52,451 nt of DNA, taken from NCBI GenBank assembly GCA_910584645.1, contig CAJUAU010000021.1, positions 1 through 52,451 on the forward strand, read 5' to 3'. The stretch is from an uncultured Eubacterium sp. GTDB lineage: Bacteria > Bacillota > Clostridia > Lachnospirales > Lachnospiraceae. The position numbers and the translations under genes are program-made. Below, one piece after another: positions 9,172 to 16,923 of the stretch; position 1 is the first letter of the stretch; each line of letters starts with the position of its first letter. Under the pieces are notes generated by a model, which saw only the letters and a list, made by a program, of their open reading frames with translations, did no database searches and was not told the origin of the DNA.

Positions 9172-9756
9172 ATGGGCAGGTTATATGTGATCATGGGAAA
9201 AAGTGCTGTGGGAAAGGATTCCTTATACTGCAGCCTGATAGACAGGAATCCCGCGTTGAAGACAGTAGTACCTTACACAACAAGACCGATCCGTACCGGA
9301 GAGGTGGAAGGGAAAGAGTATCATTTTGTGACGGAGAGTGAGCTGGAAAAGATGCGGCAGCAGGGCAGGATCGTGGAGTGCCGGAGGTATTATACGGTAC
9401 ATGGTCCCTGGTATTATTTTACAGTAGATGACGGTCAGCTGGACTTTTCGGGAGACGGACAATATGTCATAATTTCTACGCTGGAAGGATTTGAAAAGCT
9501 GCGTGCTTTTTACGGGAAAGAACATGTAGTGCCGGTGTATATCGAGGTGGAGGAGTTTATGCGGCTGGAGCGGGCGCTGGAGCGGGAAAAGCAGCAGCCG
9601 GAGCCCTGTGTGGCAGAACTCTGCCGGCGTTTTTTGGCGGACGAGGAAGATTTTTCAGAAGAGAGGCTGCGTATAGCCGGAGTGGAGGAGCGGATCCAGA
9701 ACCATGTTTTTGAAGAGGCGCTGAAAAAAATTGAGGAGCTTATTGGAAGAGGATAG
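9172..9756 (+). CDS. Guanylate-kinase-like nucleotide kinase
   Basis: This 194-residue protein has a P-loop GKSAVGKDSL near residues 9-18 and the guanylate kinase signature TTRPIRTGEVEGKEYHFV near residues 37-54, which forms the GMP-binding region. It probably phosphorylates a nucleoside monophosphate (GMP to GDP in the family). The P-loop differs from the common GPSGVGKGT form, and the C-terminal half (VAELCRRFLADEEDF) is atypical, so it may be a divergent paralogue rather than the essential Gmk. It occupies the place of thymidylate kinase (tmk) in the equivalent B. subtilis gene order. It starts 21 nt after the decarboxylase stop behind GAAAGAGAG. Confidence 0.82.
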   Translation: MGRLYVIMGKSAVGKDSLYCSLIDRNPALKTVVPYTTRPIRTGEVEGKEYHFVTESELEKMRQQGRIVECRRYYTVHGPWYYFTVDDGQLDFSGDGQYVIISTLEGFEKLRAFYGKEHVVPVYIEVEEFMRLERALEREKQQPEPCVAELCRRFLADEEDFSEERLRIAGVEERIQNHVFEEALKKIEELIGRG

Positions 9757-9814
9757 GGCTGGAAAAATAATTAAAAAAATGATATAATGGAGTTTAGGAA
9801 GGAGAGGATGAGCG

Positions 9815-10255
9815 GTGGATATAAAGATAGATAACATTCAGCAGACACAGGCGGCCACGACCGCGAAGCAGACACAGAGTACCGGGGAAGATTTTAAATT
9901 CACCCTTATGAGCTCTCTGGAGGAAGACGGGCTTCAGGCGAGGCTTACCCTGATGATGGAGGATATCACCATGCAGGGGAAAAAGCTTGGGAAGCACGTG
10001 GATGTAAGGGATATGAGGCGGTATCGCAAGCTGATCCAGGAATTTATGAATGAGATCGTAAACCGGTCCCACAAATTCAGCCGGGAAAATTTTCTGGACA
10101 GACGGGGCAGGCACCGTGTATATGGGATGATCAAGCGGGTAAATGCCGCGCTGGATGAGCTGGCGCAGGAACTGATGAAGGATGAGAAAGATCATTTGCT
10201 GATCCTGGATAAGATTGATGAGATAAGAGGCCTGCTGTTGGATATTTTGACTTAA
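9815..10255 (+). CDS. yaaR: YaaR family protein (DUF327)
   Basis: This 146-residue all-helical protein matches the YaaR family in length and in the pattern ...GKxLxxxVDVRDMRRYRKLIQEFMNEIV...KFSRENFLDRRGRHRVYGMIKRVNAALDELAQEL. Its function is unknown. The GTG start at 9815 is preceded by GGAAGGAGAGG. Its position directly upstream of holB and ricT is the same as in B. subtilis, which supports the assignment. It probably belongs to the same operon as its neighbours. Confidence 0.85.
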   Translation: MDIKIDNIQQTQAATTAKQTQSTGEDFKFTLMSSLEEDGLQARLTLMMEDITMQGKKLGKHVDVRDMRRYRKLIQEFMNEIVNRSHKFSRENFLDRRGRHRVYGMIKRVNAALDELAQELMKDEKDHLLILDKIDEIRGLLLDILT

Positions 10256-10353
10256 TAATATGGCAGGCTTACAGGACACGATCATTGAGAGCCGGTGCAG
10301 CGGCACCGGACTACAGCGTTGATGTACGGCAAGGGAAAGGGACGGTGGTTGTT

Positions 10354-11340
10354 ATGTTTTTATTTTCAGAGATCATGGGACATGAGGACATCAAAGAACA
10401 TCTCCAGATGGCGATCCGCGGGGACAAGCCATTTCACGCCTATATTTTCCAGGGGGAAGTAGGGTGTGGCAAAGAGACCATGGCGCGCACCTTTGCGGCG
10501 GGGCTGCAGTGTATGTCGGAAGAGAGCGGCAGGCCCTGTGGAAGCTGTGCTTCCTGCCGTCAGATCGATTCCGGGAACCAGCCGGATGTGATCTGGGTGA
10601 ACAGGGAATTGTCCAGTATTGGTGTGGATGACATACGGGAAAAGATCAATAGCTCCATTGCGATCCGGCCATTTTCCAGCCCCTATAAGATCTACATCGT
10701 GCCGGAGGCGGACCGCATGACAGAGGCGGCACAGAATGCCCTGTTAAAAACCATTGAGGAGCCGCCGGAATACGGTATCATTATATTGCTCACCAGCAAT
10801 ATTGATGCCCTGCTTCCTACGATACAGTCCAGGTGTCTCAAACTGGAATTCCGCCCTCTGTCAACGGCGACGGTGGAGAAGTATCTGATGGATAAATATA
10901 ATGTCGTGGATTACCGGGCGAGAACCAGTGCGATCTTTGCCCAGGGGAATCTGGGTAAGGCGATACGGTACATAGAATCCGAAGACTTTGAGGAAAAGAA
11001 GGACAAGGTTATGCGGATTCTGAAAAATATACAGAATATGGATGTTTCTGAGATGCTGGAGATCATCCGTGAGATTGGAGAGGACAAAGATCATATTAAA
11101 GATTACATTGATCTTATGATCTTATGGTATCGGGATGTACTGGTGTTCAAAGCTACGAAAAATATGAACCAGCTTATATTCCAGAGCGAGTTCAGCGCGA
11201 TCTCCTCCGAGGCAAATCAGAGAGATTATGAAAAAATAGAAGAAATTCTTATGGCATTTGATAAGGCAAAGCTGCGTCTGAAGGCAAACGTGAACTTCGA
11301 GGTTGCCATGGAGCTTATGCTGCTGGCCCTAAAACAATAG
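10354..11340 (+). CDS. holB: DNA polymerase III delta prime subunit (clamp loader)
   Basis: This 328-residue AAA+ protein of the clamp-loader complex helps load the sliding clamp at replication forks. MFLFSEIMGHEDIKEHL is the usual N-terminus, so ATG 10354 is chosen over in-frame upstream starts; AAAGGGA lies 11 nt before it. A Walker A-like GEVGCGKE occurs near residues 33-40, a zinc-binding cluster (CMSE...CGSCASC) follows, and the sensor region contains DRMTEAAQNALLKTIEEPP and SRC. The context (yaaR before, ricT after) is as in B. subtilis. Confidence 0.92.
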   Translation: MFLFSEIMGHEDIKEHLQMAIRGDKPFHAYIFQGEVGCGKETMARTFAAGLQCMSEESGRPCGSCASCRQIDSGNQPDVIWVNRELSSIGVDDIREKINSSIAIRPFSSPYKIYIVPEADRMTEAAQNALLKTIEEPPEYGIIILLTSNIDALLPTIQSRCLKLEFRPLSTATVEKYLMDKYNVVDYRARTSAIFAQGNLGKAIRYIESEDFEEKKDKVMRILKNIQNMDVSEMLEIIREIGEDKDHIKDYIDLMILWYRDVLVFKATKNMNQLIFQSEFSAISSEANQRDYEKIEEILMAFDKAKLRLKANVNFEVAMELMLLALKQ

Positions 11341-11363
11341 CAGGTGGACCGGCTTAGAAGAGA

Positions 11364-12308
11364 ATGCCCAATAAAGACAGCGAAAGGCAGGATAATACAT
11401 TGAAAACGATAATAGGCGTCAGGTTTCGCCAGGCAGGAAAAATTTATTACTTTGATCCCGGCGAAAATACAGATATAAAGCGGGATACCCACGTCATTGT
11501 GGAGACAGCAAAGGGAGTTGAATACGGAACCGTGGTGCTCCCTCCCACAGAGATGCCCGAAGAAAAGATTGTGGCACCCCTGAAGGGGATCATCCGCCTT
11601 GCGACGGCAGATGACGATGAGAGTGAGAGAAAAAACAGGGAGAAGGAAGAAGAAGCATTTGGGATCTGCCTCGAAAAAATCGCAAAGCACAAATTGGAGA
11701 TGAAGCTGATCGCAGCAGAATTTACTTTCGATAAAAATAAACTACTTTTTTATTTTACAGCGGACGGAAGAATTGACTTTAGGGAACTTGTGAAAGATCT
11801 CGCCTCTGTATTCCGAACGAGGATCGAGCTGCGCCAGATCGGAGTGAGAGATGAGACAAAGCTGAGGGGTGGCATTGGCATCTGCGGCAGGGCATTGTGC
11901 TGTCACACTTATTTATCTGAGTTTGCGCCAGTTTCCATAAAGATGGCGAAGGAGCAGAATCTGTCCCTGAACCCGACAAAGATCTCTGGTGTGTGCGGCA
12001 GGCTTATGTGCTGCCTGAAAAATGAGGAAGAGGCCTATGAAGAGCTGAACAGCCGTCTGCCCAATGTGGGAAGCCACGTGAAGACACCGGAGGGACTTCC
12101 GGGAGAGGTTCAGAGTGTCAGTGTGCTCAAACAGAAGGTAAAGGTGGTCGTTACACTGGATAACGATGAAAAAGAGGTAAGGGAGTACCAGGTTTCTGAT
12201 CTTAAGTTCAGGCGGGAGCGCAGGCGTGATAACCGCGGCGGTGAAAACGACCGGGAGCTGAAAGAACTGGAAGCGATGGAAAAAAAGGAAGGTAAGTCAA
12301 AGATCTAA
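11364..12308 (+). CDS. ricT: PSP1-domain protein RicT (YaaT)
   Basis: This 314-residue PSP1 superfamily protein has the conserved core IIGVRFRQAGKIYYFDPG and the cysteine-rich region GGIGICGRALCCHTYL...GVCGRLMCCL. In B. subtilis, RicT works with RicA and RicF (Y-complex), binds iron-sulfur clusters and affects mRNA processing by RNase Y, sporulation and competence. The Cys residues are all visible here. The C-terminal 40 residues are highly charged. The stop codon overlaps the start of the next gene (TAATG), which indicates translational coupling. RicA and RicF homologues are not in the window. Confidence 0.9.
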   Translation: MPNKDSERQDNTLKTIIGVRFRQAGKIYYFDPGENTDIKRDTHVIVETAKGVEYGTVVLPPTEMPEEKIVAPLKGIIRLATADDDESERKNREKEEEAFGICLEKIAKHKLEMKLIAAEFTFDKNKLLFYFTADGRIDFRELVKDLASVFRTRIELRQIGVRDETKLRGGIGICGRALCCHTYLSEFAPVSIKMAKEQNLSLNPTKISGVCGRLMCCLKNEEEAYEELNSRLPNVGSHVKTPEGLPGEVQSVSVLKQKVKVVVTLDNDEKEVREYQVSDLKFRRERRRDNRGGENDRELKELEAMEKKEGKSKI

Positions 12309-13069
12309 TGATGCATAATAAGGATATATCTTTTCACGATGAGGAAATTCTGCGGGAGGGGGAGCGGCTGGACGATCTGCAGCGGGACGGTCTGATGCTG
12401 ATCCAGAATCCGGAATGGTTCTGTTTTGGCATGGATGCTGTGCTTCTCACAGGATTTGCCAGCATCGGTAAGGGATGCCGCACCATTGATCTGGGGAGTG
12501 GAAATGGTGTGATTCCCATTCTTCTCTCTGCGAAGACAGAAGGAGCATATTTTGAAGGACTGGAGATACAGGCGGATATTGCAGACATGGCGAGGCGCAG
12601 TATCCGCTTTAACGGCCTGGAAGACCGGGTGCATATAACTACTGGTGATATAAGGGAGGCATCTTCGTATTACGAAGCGGCTTCCTTTGATGTTGTTACT
12701 ACAAATCCGCCCTATATGATCCATTCCCATGGACTGACCAATGAGGCTTCCCACAAGGCGGTAGCCAGGCATGAATTGAAGTGTTCCCTGGAGGACGTGG
12801 TCAGGGAGAGCACCAGGCTGTTAAAACCGGGAGGGCATTTTTTTATGGTGCACCGTCCTTTCCGGCTCAGCGAGATCATTACAGTGATGACGGCCCACAG
12901 ATTGGAGCCCAAGAGGCTGCGGCTGGTTTATCCCTATGTTGACAGGGAACCGAATATGCTGCTGATAGAGGGAGTCCGGGGCGGAAATTCCGGTATGGTG
13001 GTGGAAAAGCCCCTTATCGTTTATGAGAGAGTAAATGTATATACGGAGGAAGTGCGGGCGCTGTATTGA
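12308..13069 (+). CDS. trmN6: tRNA1(Val) N6-adenine methyltransferase family (TrmN6/YabB)
   Basis: This 253-residue Rossmann-fold SAM-dependent methyltransferase has motif I DLGSGNGVIPILL and the N6-adenine methyltransferase catalytic motif NPPY (TTNPPYMIHSHG). The family methylates A37 of tRNA1(Val) in E. coli; YabB is the Firmicute homologue. The opening ERLDDLQRDGLMLIQNPEWFCFGMDAVLL is typical. The start ATG overlaps the ricT stop, and the spacing to rsmI is short, so the gene is part of the ricT-trmN6-rsmI transcription unit. Confidence 0.88.
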   Translation: MMHNKDISFHDEEILREGERLDDLQRDGLMLIQNPEWFCFGMDAVLLTGFASIGKGCRTIDLGSGNGVIPILLSAKTEGAYFEGLEIQADIADMARRSIRFNGLEDRVHITTGDIREASSYYEAASFDVVTTNPPYMIHSHGLTNEASHKAVARHELKCSLEDVVRESTRLLKPGGHFFMVHRPFRLSEIITVMTAHRLEPKRLRLVYPYVDREPNMLLIEGVRGGNSGMVVEKPLIVYERVNVYTEEVRALY

Positions 13070-13153
13070 AGTGTGACTAAAGTCGCGAGAGCGGCAGGGT
13101 CACACGCTTTTCACAAATTGTTTGTGCTGCCTGTGGCGGCATGGAGGGAAAAT

Positions 13154-13993
13154 ATGGGAACATTATATCTATGTGCTACCCCCATTGGTAATCTGGAAGA
13201 TATTACCCTGCGGGTACTGCGGATACTGAAAGAGGCAGATCTGATCGCCGCAGAGGATACGAGACAGACGTTGAAGCTGCTGAACCACTTTGAGATAAAG
13301 ACACCCATCGTAAGCTATCACGAGCACAATAAGTACCAGAAGACGCCGGTGCTGGTTAGGGAGCTTCTGGAGGGAAAAAATATCGCTCTGGTGACAGATG
13401 CAGGAACTCCAGCGATATCCGATCCGGGGGCTGAGCTTGCTCTGGCGGCATACGAAGCGGGGGCAGAAGTCACATCCCTGCCCGGGGCCTCAGCGGTTAT
13501 CACCGCCCTTACCCTGTCTGGGCTCAACACCAGGAATTTTGCTTTCGAGGGTTTTCTGCCCCAGGAAAAAAAGGAGCGCGCCAGGGTGCTGGAACGGCTG
13601 AAGACCAGCACTTACACCACTGTGTTTTATGAAGCCCCCCACCGGCTCATAAAAACACTGGAACTGGTAGCACAGATAATTCCTCTGGAGAGGAAGATCG
13701 CGGTGTGCCGGGAACTCACCAAGCGCCACGAGACGGTGCTGCAGTGCAGTCTGGCCGAAGCGCTGCGGTATTTCCGGGAAAATGAACCGAGAGGGGAATT
13801 TGTATTTGTTCTGGAGGGGGCCGATGCGGCTGTGTTGGAACAGCAGGAGCAGAAAAAATGGGAGGAAATTCCTCTTGAAGAACATATGGAACAGTATCTA
13901 TCCCAGGGGATGGATCGCAAAGAAGCTATGAAAGCAGTAGCCAAAGACCGGGGGATGACAAAAAACCAGGTCTATAAAGGTCTTTTAGGATAG
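13154..13993 (+). CDS. rsmI: 16S rRNA C1402 2'-O-methyltransferase
   Basis: This 279-residue tetrapyrrole-methylase-fold enzyme 2'-O-methylates C1402 of 16S rRNA. The family hallmarks GTLYLCATPIGNLEDIT, AAEDTRQT, ALVTDAGTPAISDPG and PHRLIKTLE are all present. ATG 13154 is chosen because it has GGAGGGA upstream and gives the canonical N-terminus; a longer in-frame reading from 13073 adds 27 residues that do not resemble the family. It is the last gene of the housekeeping run and is followed by a long hairpin. Confidence 0.93.
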   Translation: MGTLYLCATPIGNLEDITLRVLRILKEADLIAAEDTRQTLKLLNHFEIKTPIVSYHEHNKYQKTPVLVRELLEGKNIALVTDAGTPAISDPGAELALAAYEAGAEVTSLPGASAVITALTLSGLNTRNFAFEGFLPQEKKERARVLERLKTSTYTTVFYEAPHRLIKTLELVAQIIPLERKIAVCRELTKRHETVLQCSLAEALRYFRENEPRGEFVFVLEGADAAVLEQQEQKKWEEIPLEEHMEQYLSQGMDRKEAMKAVAKDRGMTKNQVYKGLLG

Positions 13994-13994
13994 A

Positions 13995-14040
13995 CAGAAG
14001 GCGCCGGTTTGAGACACAAAGTTCAAATCGACGCCCTCTG
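13995..14040 (+). terminator. Long imperfect hairpin after rsmI
   Basis: Arms CAGAAGGCGCCGGTTTGA (13995-14012) and TCAAATCGACGCCCTCTG (14023-14040) pair over 18 positions with two mismatches and one G-U pair. Only an A-rich tract follows, so it is not a classical intrinsic terminator. It may protect the mRNA 3' end or terminate inefficiently. Confidence 0.45.
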
Positions 14041-14049
14041 CATATAAAT

Positions 14050-14102
14050 AAAAAAATAATTTTTAGCAAAAGGAAAGGCAGGAGTCTAGGGGGGCTCCTG
14101 CC
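14050..14102 (-). terminator. Intrinsic terminator of abrB
   Basis: Read on the minus strand, GGCAGGAG pairs perfectly with CTCCTGCC (14077-14084 with 14095-14102). This is followed by TTTCCTTTTGC and a further T-rich run down to about 14050. It lies 20 nt past the abrB stop. Confidence 0.75.
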
Positions 14103-14121
14103 ACACTAAAGGGATATATGA

Positions 14122-14376
14122 TTAAATTAAACCAGCTAGCTTGGATAATTCTTTGATAGATTTTTTGGAAACAAGCTTTCCATGATATTCTATCAAATCT
14201 TCTTCTGCGCCTGTAAAAATATCAGCAGGTGCATATTTCGCTAAAATAATCTTGTTGTCTTCTGTATAAATTTCTAATGACTCCCGATCACCAATCCCGA
14301 GTGAACGTCGAAGTTCAATAGGAATCGTTATACGACCTAACTCATCTAATCGTCTTACAATTCCAGTGTTTTTCAT
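14122..14376 (-). CDS. abrB: AbrB-family transition-state regulator
   Basis: This 84-residue protein has an N-terminal swapped-hairpin DNA-binding domain, GIVRRLDELGRITIPIELRRSLGI, typical of AbrB/SpoVT, followed by a short C-terminal dimerisation part. AbrB-type proteins repress stationary-phase and sporulation genes during growth in Bacillus. The gene is convergent with rsmI, the same relative orientation as abrB and yabC in B. subtilis. A strong promoter is seen upstream on the minus strand. Confidence 0.88.
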   Translation of the reverse strand: MKNTGIVRRLDELGRITIPIELRRSLGIGDRESLEIYTEDNKIILAKYAPADIFTGAEEDLIEYHGKLVSKKSIKELSKLAGLI

Positions 14377-14436
14377 AATACGCTCTCCTTTAAGTATGTA
14401 TCTGGAAAATTTTATGTGTTCGCTTGTTGTGCCTTT

Positions 14437-14465
14437 ATACTATCATTACTTTCGCTGATAGTCAA
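14437..14465 (-). promoter_or_regulatory. abrB promoter with internal dyad
   Basis: On the minus strand, TTGACT (14460-14465), 17-nt spacer, TAGTAT (14437-14442). CTATCA and TGATAG form a 6-bp inverted repeat inside the promoter, a possible regulator or autoregulation site. Confidence 0.6.
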
Positions 14466-14540
14466 TAAAAAGATTGTAAAAAATTATAAAATATGTATTA
14501 AAAAGTCTAAAAATGTTAGATAATGATCCTTGAAAGTGTA

Positions 14541-15035
14541 TCAGTTCTTTATTCTATGTACCACCTGCCCGGCAACCCAGCCAATTAAAATTCCCGTAAA
14601 GAGACCGCTGAAATAAAGAACCGGAGCATACCAGAGGATAGAACGGAAACCTACAAAAAAGGAGGCAGACAAAAGCTGTCCCAGATTGTGGGAGATCCCC
14701 CCCAGGGCGCTGACAGACAATATGGACAGGTGCCTTTTAGAAAAGTGCAGGGCAAGAGCCATGACGGAGAGACTCAGAAGACTGCCCGCAGTACTGTAGA
14801 GCAGGCTGAACAGGCTTCCAAAAGTAAATGCATTCAAAAGGTTGCGTAGCATGGAAAGCCCCAGGGCATAGCCGGGATTTTTTTGATAGAGCACGATCAG
14901 TATGACCAGATTTGCCAGCCCCAGTTTCATGCCCGGAAAAGGAAGGGGCAGCGGGATCAGGCTTTCCAGATAGCTGAAAATAAAAGCAAGTGATGTGTAG
15001 ATGGAAAATTCGCACAAAGATCGAATGCGGTTCAT
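14541..15035 (-). CDS. Gx transporter family membrane protein
   Basis: This 164-residue protein has five or six hydrophobic helices and matches the Gx transporter family (older name: heptaprenyl diphosphate synthase component I-like, PF07456). The typical stretch is LPLPFPGMKLGLANLVILI, followed by the Gly-rich GGISHNLGQLLSA. It overlaps the upstream NusG-domain-II gene by 4 nt (ATGA), so the two are translationally coupled. From memory, this pair also occurs in Listeria-type flavin-based extracellular electron transfer loci. Substrate unknown. Confidence 0.82.
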   Translation of the reverse strand: MNRIRSLCEFSIYTSLAFIFSYLESLIPLPLPFPGMKLGLANLVILIVLYQKNPGYALGLSMLRNLLNAFTFGSLFSLLYSTAGSLLSLSVMALALHFSKRHLSILSVSALGGISHNLGQLLSASFFVGFRSILWYAPVLYFSGLFTGILIGWVAGQVVHRIKN

Positions 15036-15418
15036 GGTGCACCTCCTGTAACAGCATCCAGCGGAGACGTCTCGCTTTCACCGCTTCTGATTTCCAATAC
15101 AAGTTTGTGGGGAAGGCATACGATGGTCTCACCGGAACGGGAAATACGCCTCATGCTGACACAGACTTTGTCTGGACAGTCAGCAGCGGCCATGGATACG
15201 GCTCCGTCTTTTATGGTGATCGTATTTTCGCCGGAGGCAGTGTGCAGCGTTTCTCTGCGGTCTGCAGAAAGGGGATATGCAGCAGTCTTTTTTCCGTCTA
15301 CCCGGATCTCCACATAGGTTCCGGCAGAGCTGCGGGGAAAATAGATCAATACTGTCAAAAGAAGACCAATAGTGATCAGTATGGCCAGAAAAATAATATC
15401 TGTTTTTGGTAAATTCAT
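15032..15418 (-). CDS. NusG domain II-containing extracytoplasmic protein
   Basis: This protein of about 128 residues has one N-terminal membrane helix (DIIFLAILITIGLLLTVLIYF) and an exposed NusG domain II-like fold (VEIRVDGKKTAAYPLS...GENTITIKDGAVSM). A pair of Cys residues occurs in ADCPDKVC and a third in IVCLPHKLVLEI, the usual signature (CxDKxC...CLPH) of this family. ATG 15418 is chosen because GGGGGAAC precedes it and the helix then starts at once; the reading frame extends upstream to 15496. It is the first gene of a two-gene operon with the Gx-transporter gene. Confidence 0.82.
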   Translation of the reverse strand: MNLPKTDIIFLAILITIGLLLTVLIYFPRSSAGTYVEIRVDGKKTAAYPLSADRRETLHTASGENTITIKDGAVSMAAADCPDKVCVSMRRISRSGETIVCLPHKLVLEIRSGESETSPLDAVTGGAP

Positions 15419-15478
15419 ATGTTCCCCCGTTTCTGGTGTACACCAATGATCCCAGTCTTGACATCTTTGAATCAGTAT

Positions 15479-15507
15479 ATCATATCTGCATGTCAATTCA
15501 AAGTCAA
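15479..15507 (-). promoter_or_regulatory. Promoter of the NusG-II/Gx transporter operon
   Basis: On the minus strand, TTGACT (15502-15507), 17-nt spacer, TATGAT (15479-15484). Confidence 0.6.
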
Positions 15508-15681
15508 AAGTTATCCTTCTTTTGTTGGAATAGTTAGTGGCATTTTGAAGTTAACTGTTTTATTTGATAATTTAGGATAAATTGTATAATTAGTAAAAAC
15601 AGTTGAAACAAGCAGCTTTTTATGGTATGCTTTATGCATAGATTTTCTATTATCTTTATACATTTCGTATGTATTCCAGGC

Positions 15682-15709
15682 TTGACAAAATTTAATTGAA
15701 TAGTATAAT
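15682..15709 (+). promoter_or_regulatory. Near-consensus sigma-A promoter of the Rpn-family gene
   Basis: TTGACA (15682-15687), 16-nt spacer, TATAAT (15704-15709), both hexamers perfect. The expected transcription start near 15716 falls just after the ATG at 15715, which argues for the downstream GTG start. Confidence 0.8.
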
Positions 15710-15747
15710 TAAAGATGGGAAGTGAATGTTTGGGGAAGAAAAATATT

Positions 15748-16710
15748 GTGTGGAACGATTACATATCACAGGAAGAGCGGTTTGCGGATTTTTTCAACGG
15801 GGTGGTATTCCAGGGAGAGCAAGTGGTTTTTCCGGAGGATCTGGTACCGCTGGATTCAAAGCTGTGGAGAAGACAGCCAGATAAGAACAGTTACAATGAA
15901 TTCATCCGTGACACGGTAAAGCTCTGGCAGCACGAGGATGAGAAATATATCCTCAGCCTGGAACCAGAGGATTCGCCGCACCATGCCCTGCCGGTTAAAT
16001 ATATGAACTACGAGTCTGTCCAATACGACAGGCAGTATAAGGAGAACATGAAAGCGCACCGGAAGAACAGAGATCTGTGTTCAGATGAATATCTGGCTGG
16101 ATTTTCTGTCTCAGACCGCCTGTTTCCTGTCGTGACCATCGGGATCTACCTCGGTGAAAAGAAATGGTCCGGCAGCAGCCGTCTAAGTGATATCACAGGA
16201 ATCAGTGAGAAAACCGGAAAGATCAGCAGATACTTTGCTCCGCTCTGCAACGAGTTCCGGGTGAACCTGGTCAATATTTACGATCTGGAAACCTGCGATG
16301 TTTTGCAGAGTGATCTGCGGGAAGTATTTGGTTTCCTCAGACTTAGGGGAGACAAAGCACAGCTGAGGAACTATGTGGAAGAAAATGAAGGATTCCGGCA
16401 CCTTCAGGAAGATGCCTTTGATGTGCTGAGTGTATATGGTACGATGGATCTTAAAATAGACAGGGAAGAATATCGGACAAAGGAGGGGATAGATATGTGT
16501 CTGGCATTACAGCAGTGGGAGGAAGAAGCGAGAGCAGAAGGAAGAGCGAAAGGAAAAGCAGAAGGAACTGCCCAGGGAATTGCAGCAATGAATGAGCTGA
16601 TCTATGTCATGGTAAAAGAGGGGAGGGAGGAAGAGCTGCTGCGTTCTTCCAGGGATTACGATTTTCAGAGAAAACTGATGGAGGAGTGCGGGATCCAGAT
16701 GTTGATGTGA
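15748..16710 (+). CDS. Rpn family recombination-promoting nuclease / PD-(D/E)XK transposase-like protein
   Basis: The N-terminus WNDYISQEERFADFFNGVVF is the usual opening of the Rpn/PDDEXK_2 family, which promotes recombination independently of RecA in E. coli and is widespread and multicopy in Lachnospiraceae. A nuclease-like core follows (SVSDRLFPVVTIGIYLGEKKW). The C-terminus has an Ala/Gly/Glu-rich coiled stretch (EEEARAEGRAKGKAEG) common to the family. GTG 15748 is chosen over ATG 15715 because the perfect promoter would start transcription at about 15716 and GGGGAAG lies 9 nt before the GTG. It is transcribed alone and ends at a strong terminator. Confidence 0.78.
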   Translation: MWNDYISQEERFADFFNGVVFQGEQVVFPEDLVPLDSKLWRRQPDKNSYNEFIRDTVKLWQHEDEKYILSLEPEDSPHHALPVKYMNYESVQYDRQYKENMKAHRKNRDLCSDEYLAGFSVSDRLFPVVTIGIYLGEKKWSGSSRLSDITGISEKTGKISRYFAPLCNEFRVNLVNIYDLETCDVLQSDLREVFGFLRLRGDKAQLRNYVEENEGFRHLQEDAFDVLSVYGTMDLKIDREEYRTKEGIDMCLALQQWEEEARAEGRAKGKAEGTAQGIAAMNELIYVMVKEGREEELLRSSRDYDFQRKLMEECGIQMLM

Positions 16711-16726
16711 TTGTATAAAGGAATAT

Positions 16727-16780
16727 GGGGGCAGCCCTCAAGTGGTGAAATGGCTTGAGGGCTGCCCCTGTTTTTTGTTT
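16727..16780 (+). terminator. Strong intrinsic terminator after the Rpn gene
   Basis: GGGGCAGCCCTCAAG pairs perfectly with CTTGAGGGCTGCCCC (15 bp, 11-nt loop), followed by TGTTTTTTGTTT. Confidence 0.92.
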
Positions 16781-16850
16781 GGTCTTTTAGAAAGTAAAAG
16801 ATCTGTGCATTTTGTATCAAAAACACGGTTATAAAAAGATACAAGTAATT

Positions 16851-16880
16851 ATTGCTTTTTCTTTGAAAAAGCAATATAAT
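16851..16880 (+). promoter_or_regulatory. Promoter of surface paralogue A with an overlapping palindrome
   Basis: TTGCTT (16852-16857), 17-nt spacer, TATAAT (16875-16880). ATTGCTTTTTC-TTT-GAAAAAGCAAT is a perfect 11-bp inverted repeat over the -35 and spacer (16851-16875), a good operator candidate. TTGTATC and GATACAA upstream (about 16813 and 16838) form a second dyad. Confidence 0.6.
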
Positions 16881-16923
16881 TGATTTATATATCTATTCAA
16901 TACTAAAAGGAGGGTTTAGGAGA

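Larger units (their letters stand above)
15419..15747. other. Divergent promoter region between the NusG-II/Gx operon and the Rpn gene
   Basis: This 329-nt A+T-rich spacer holds one promoter on each strand (15479-15507 minus and 15682-15709 plus). No further gene or RNA is evident. Confidence 0.6.
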
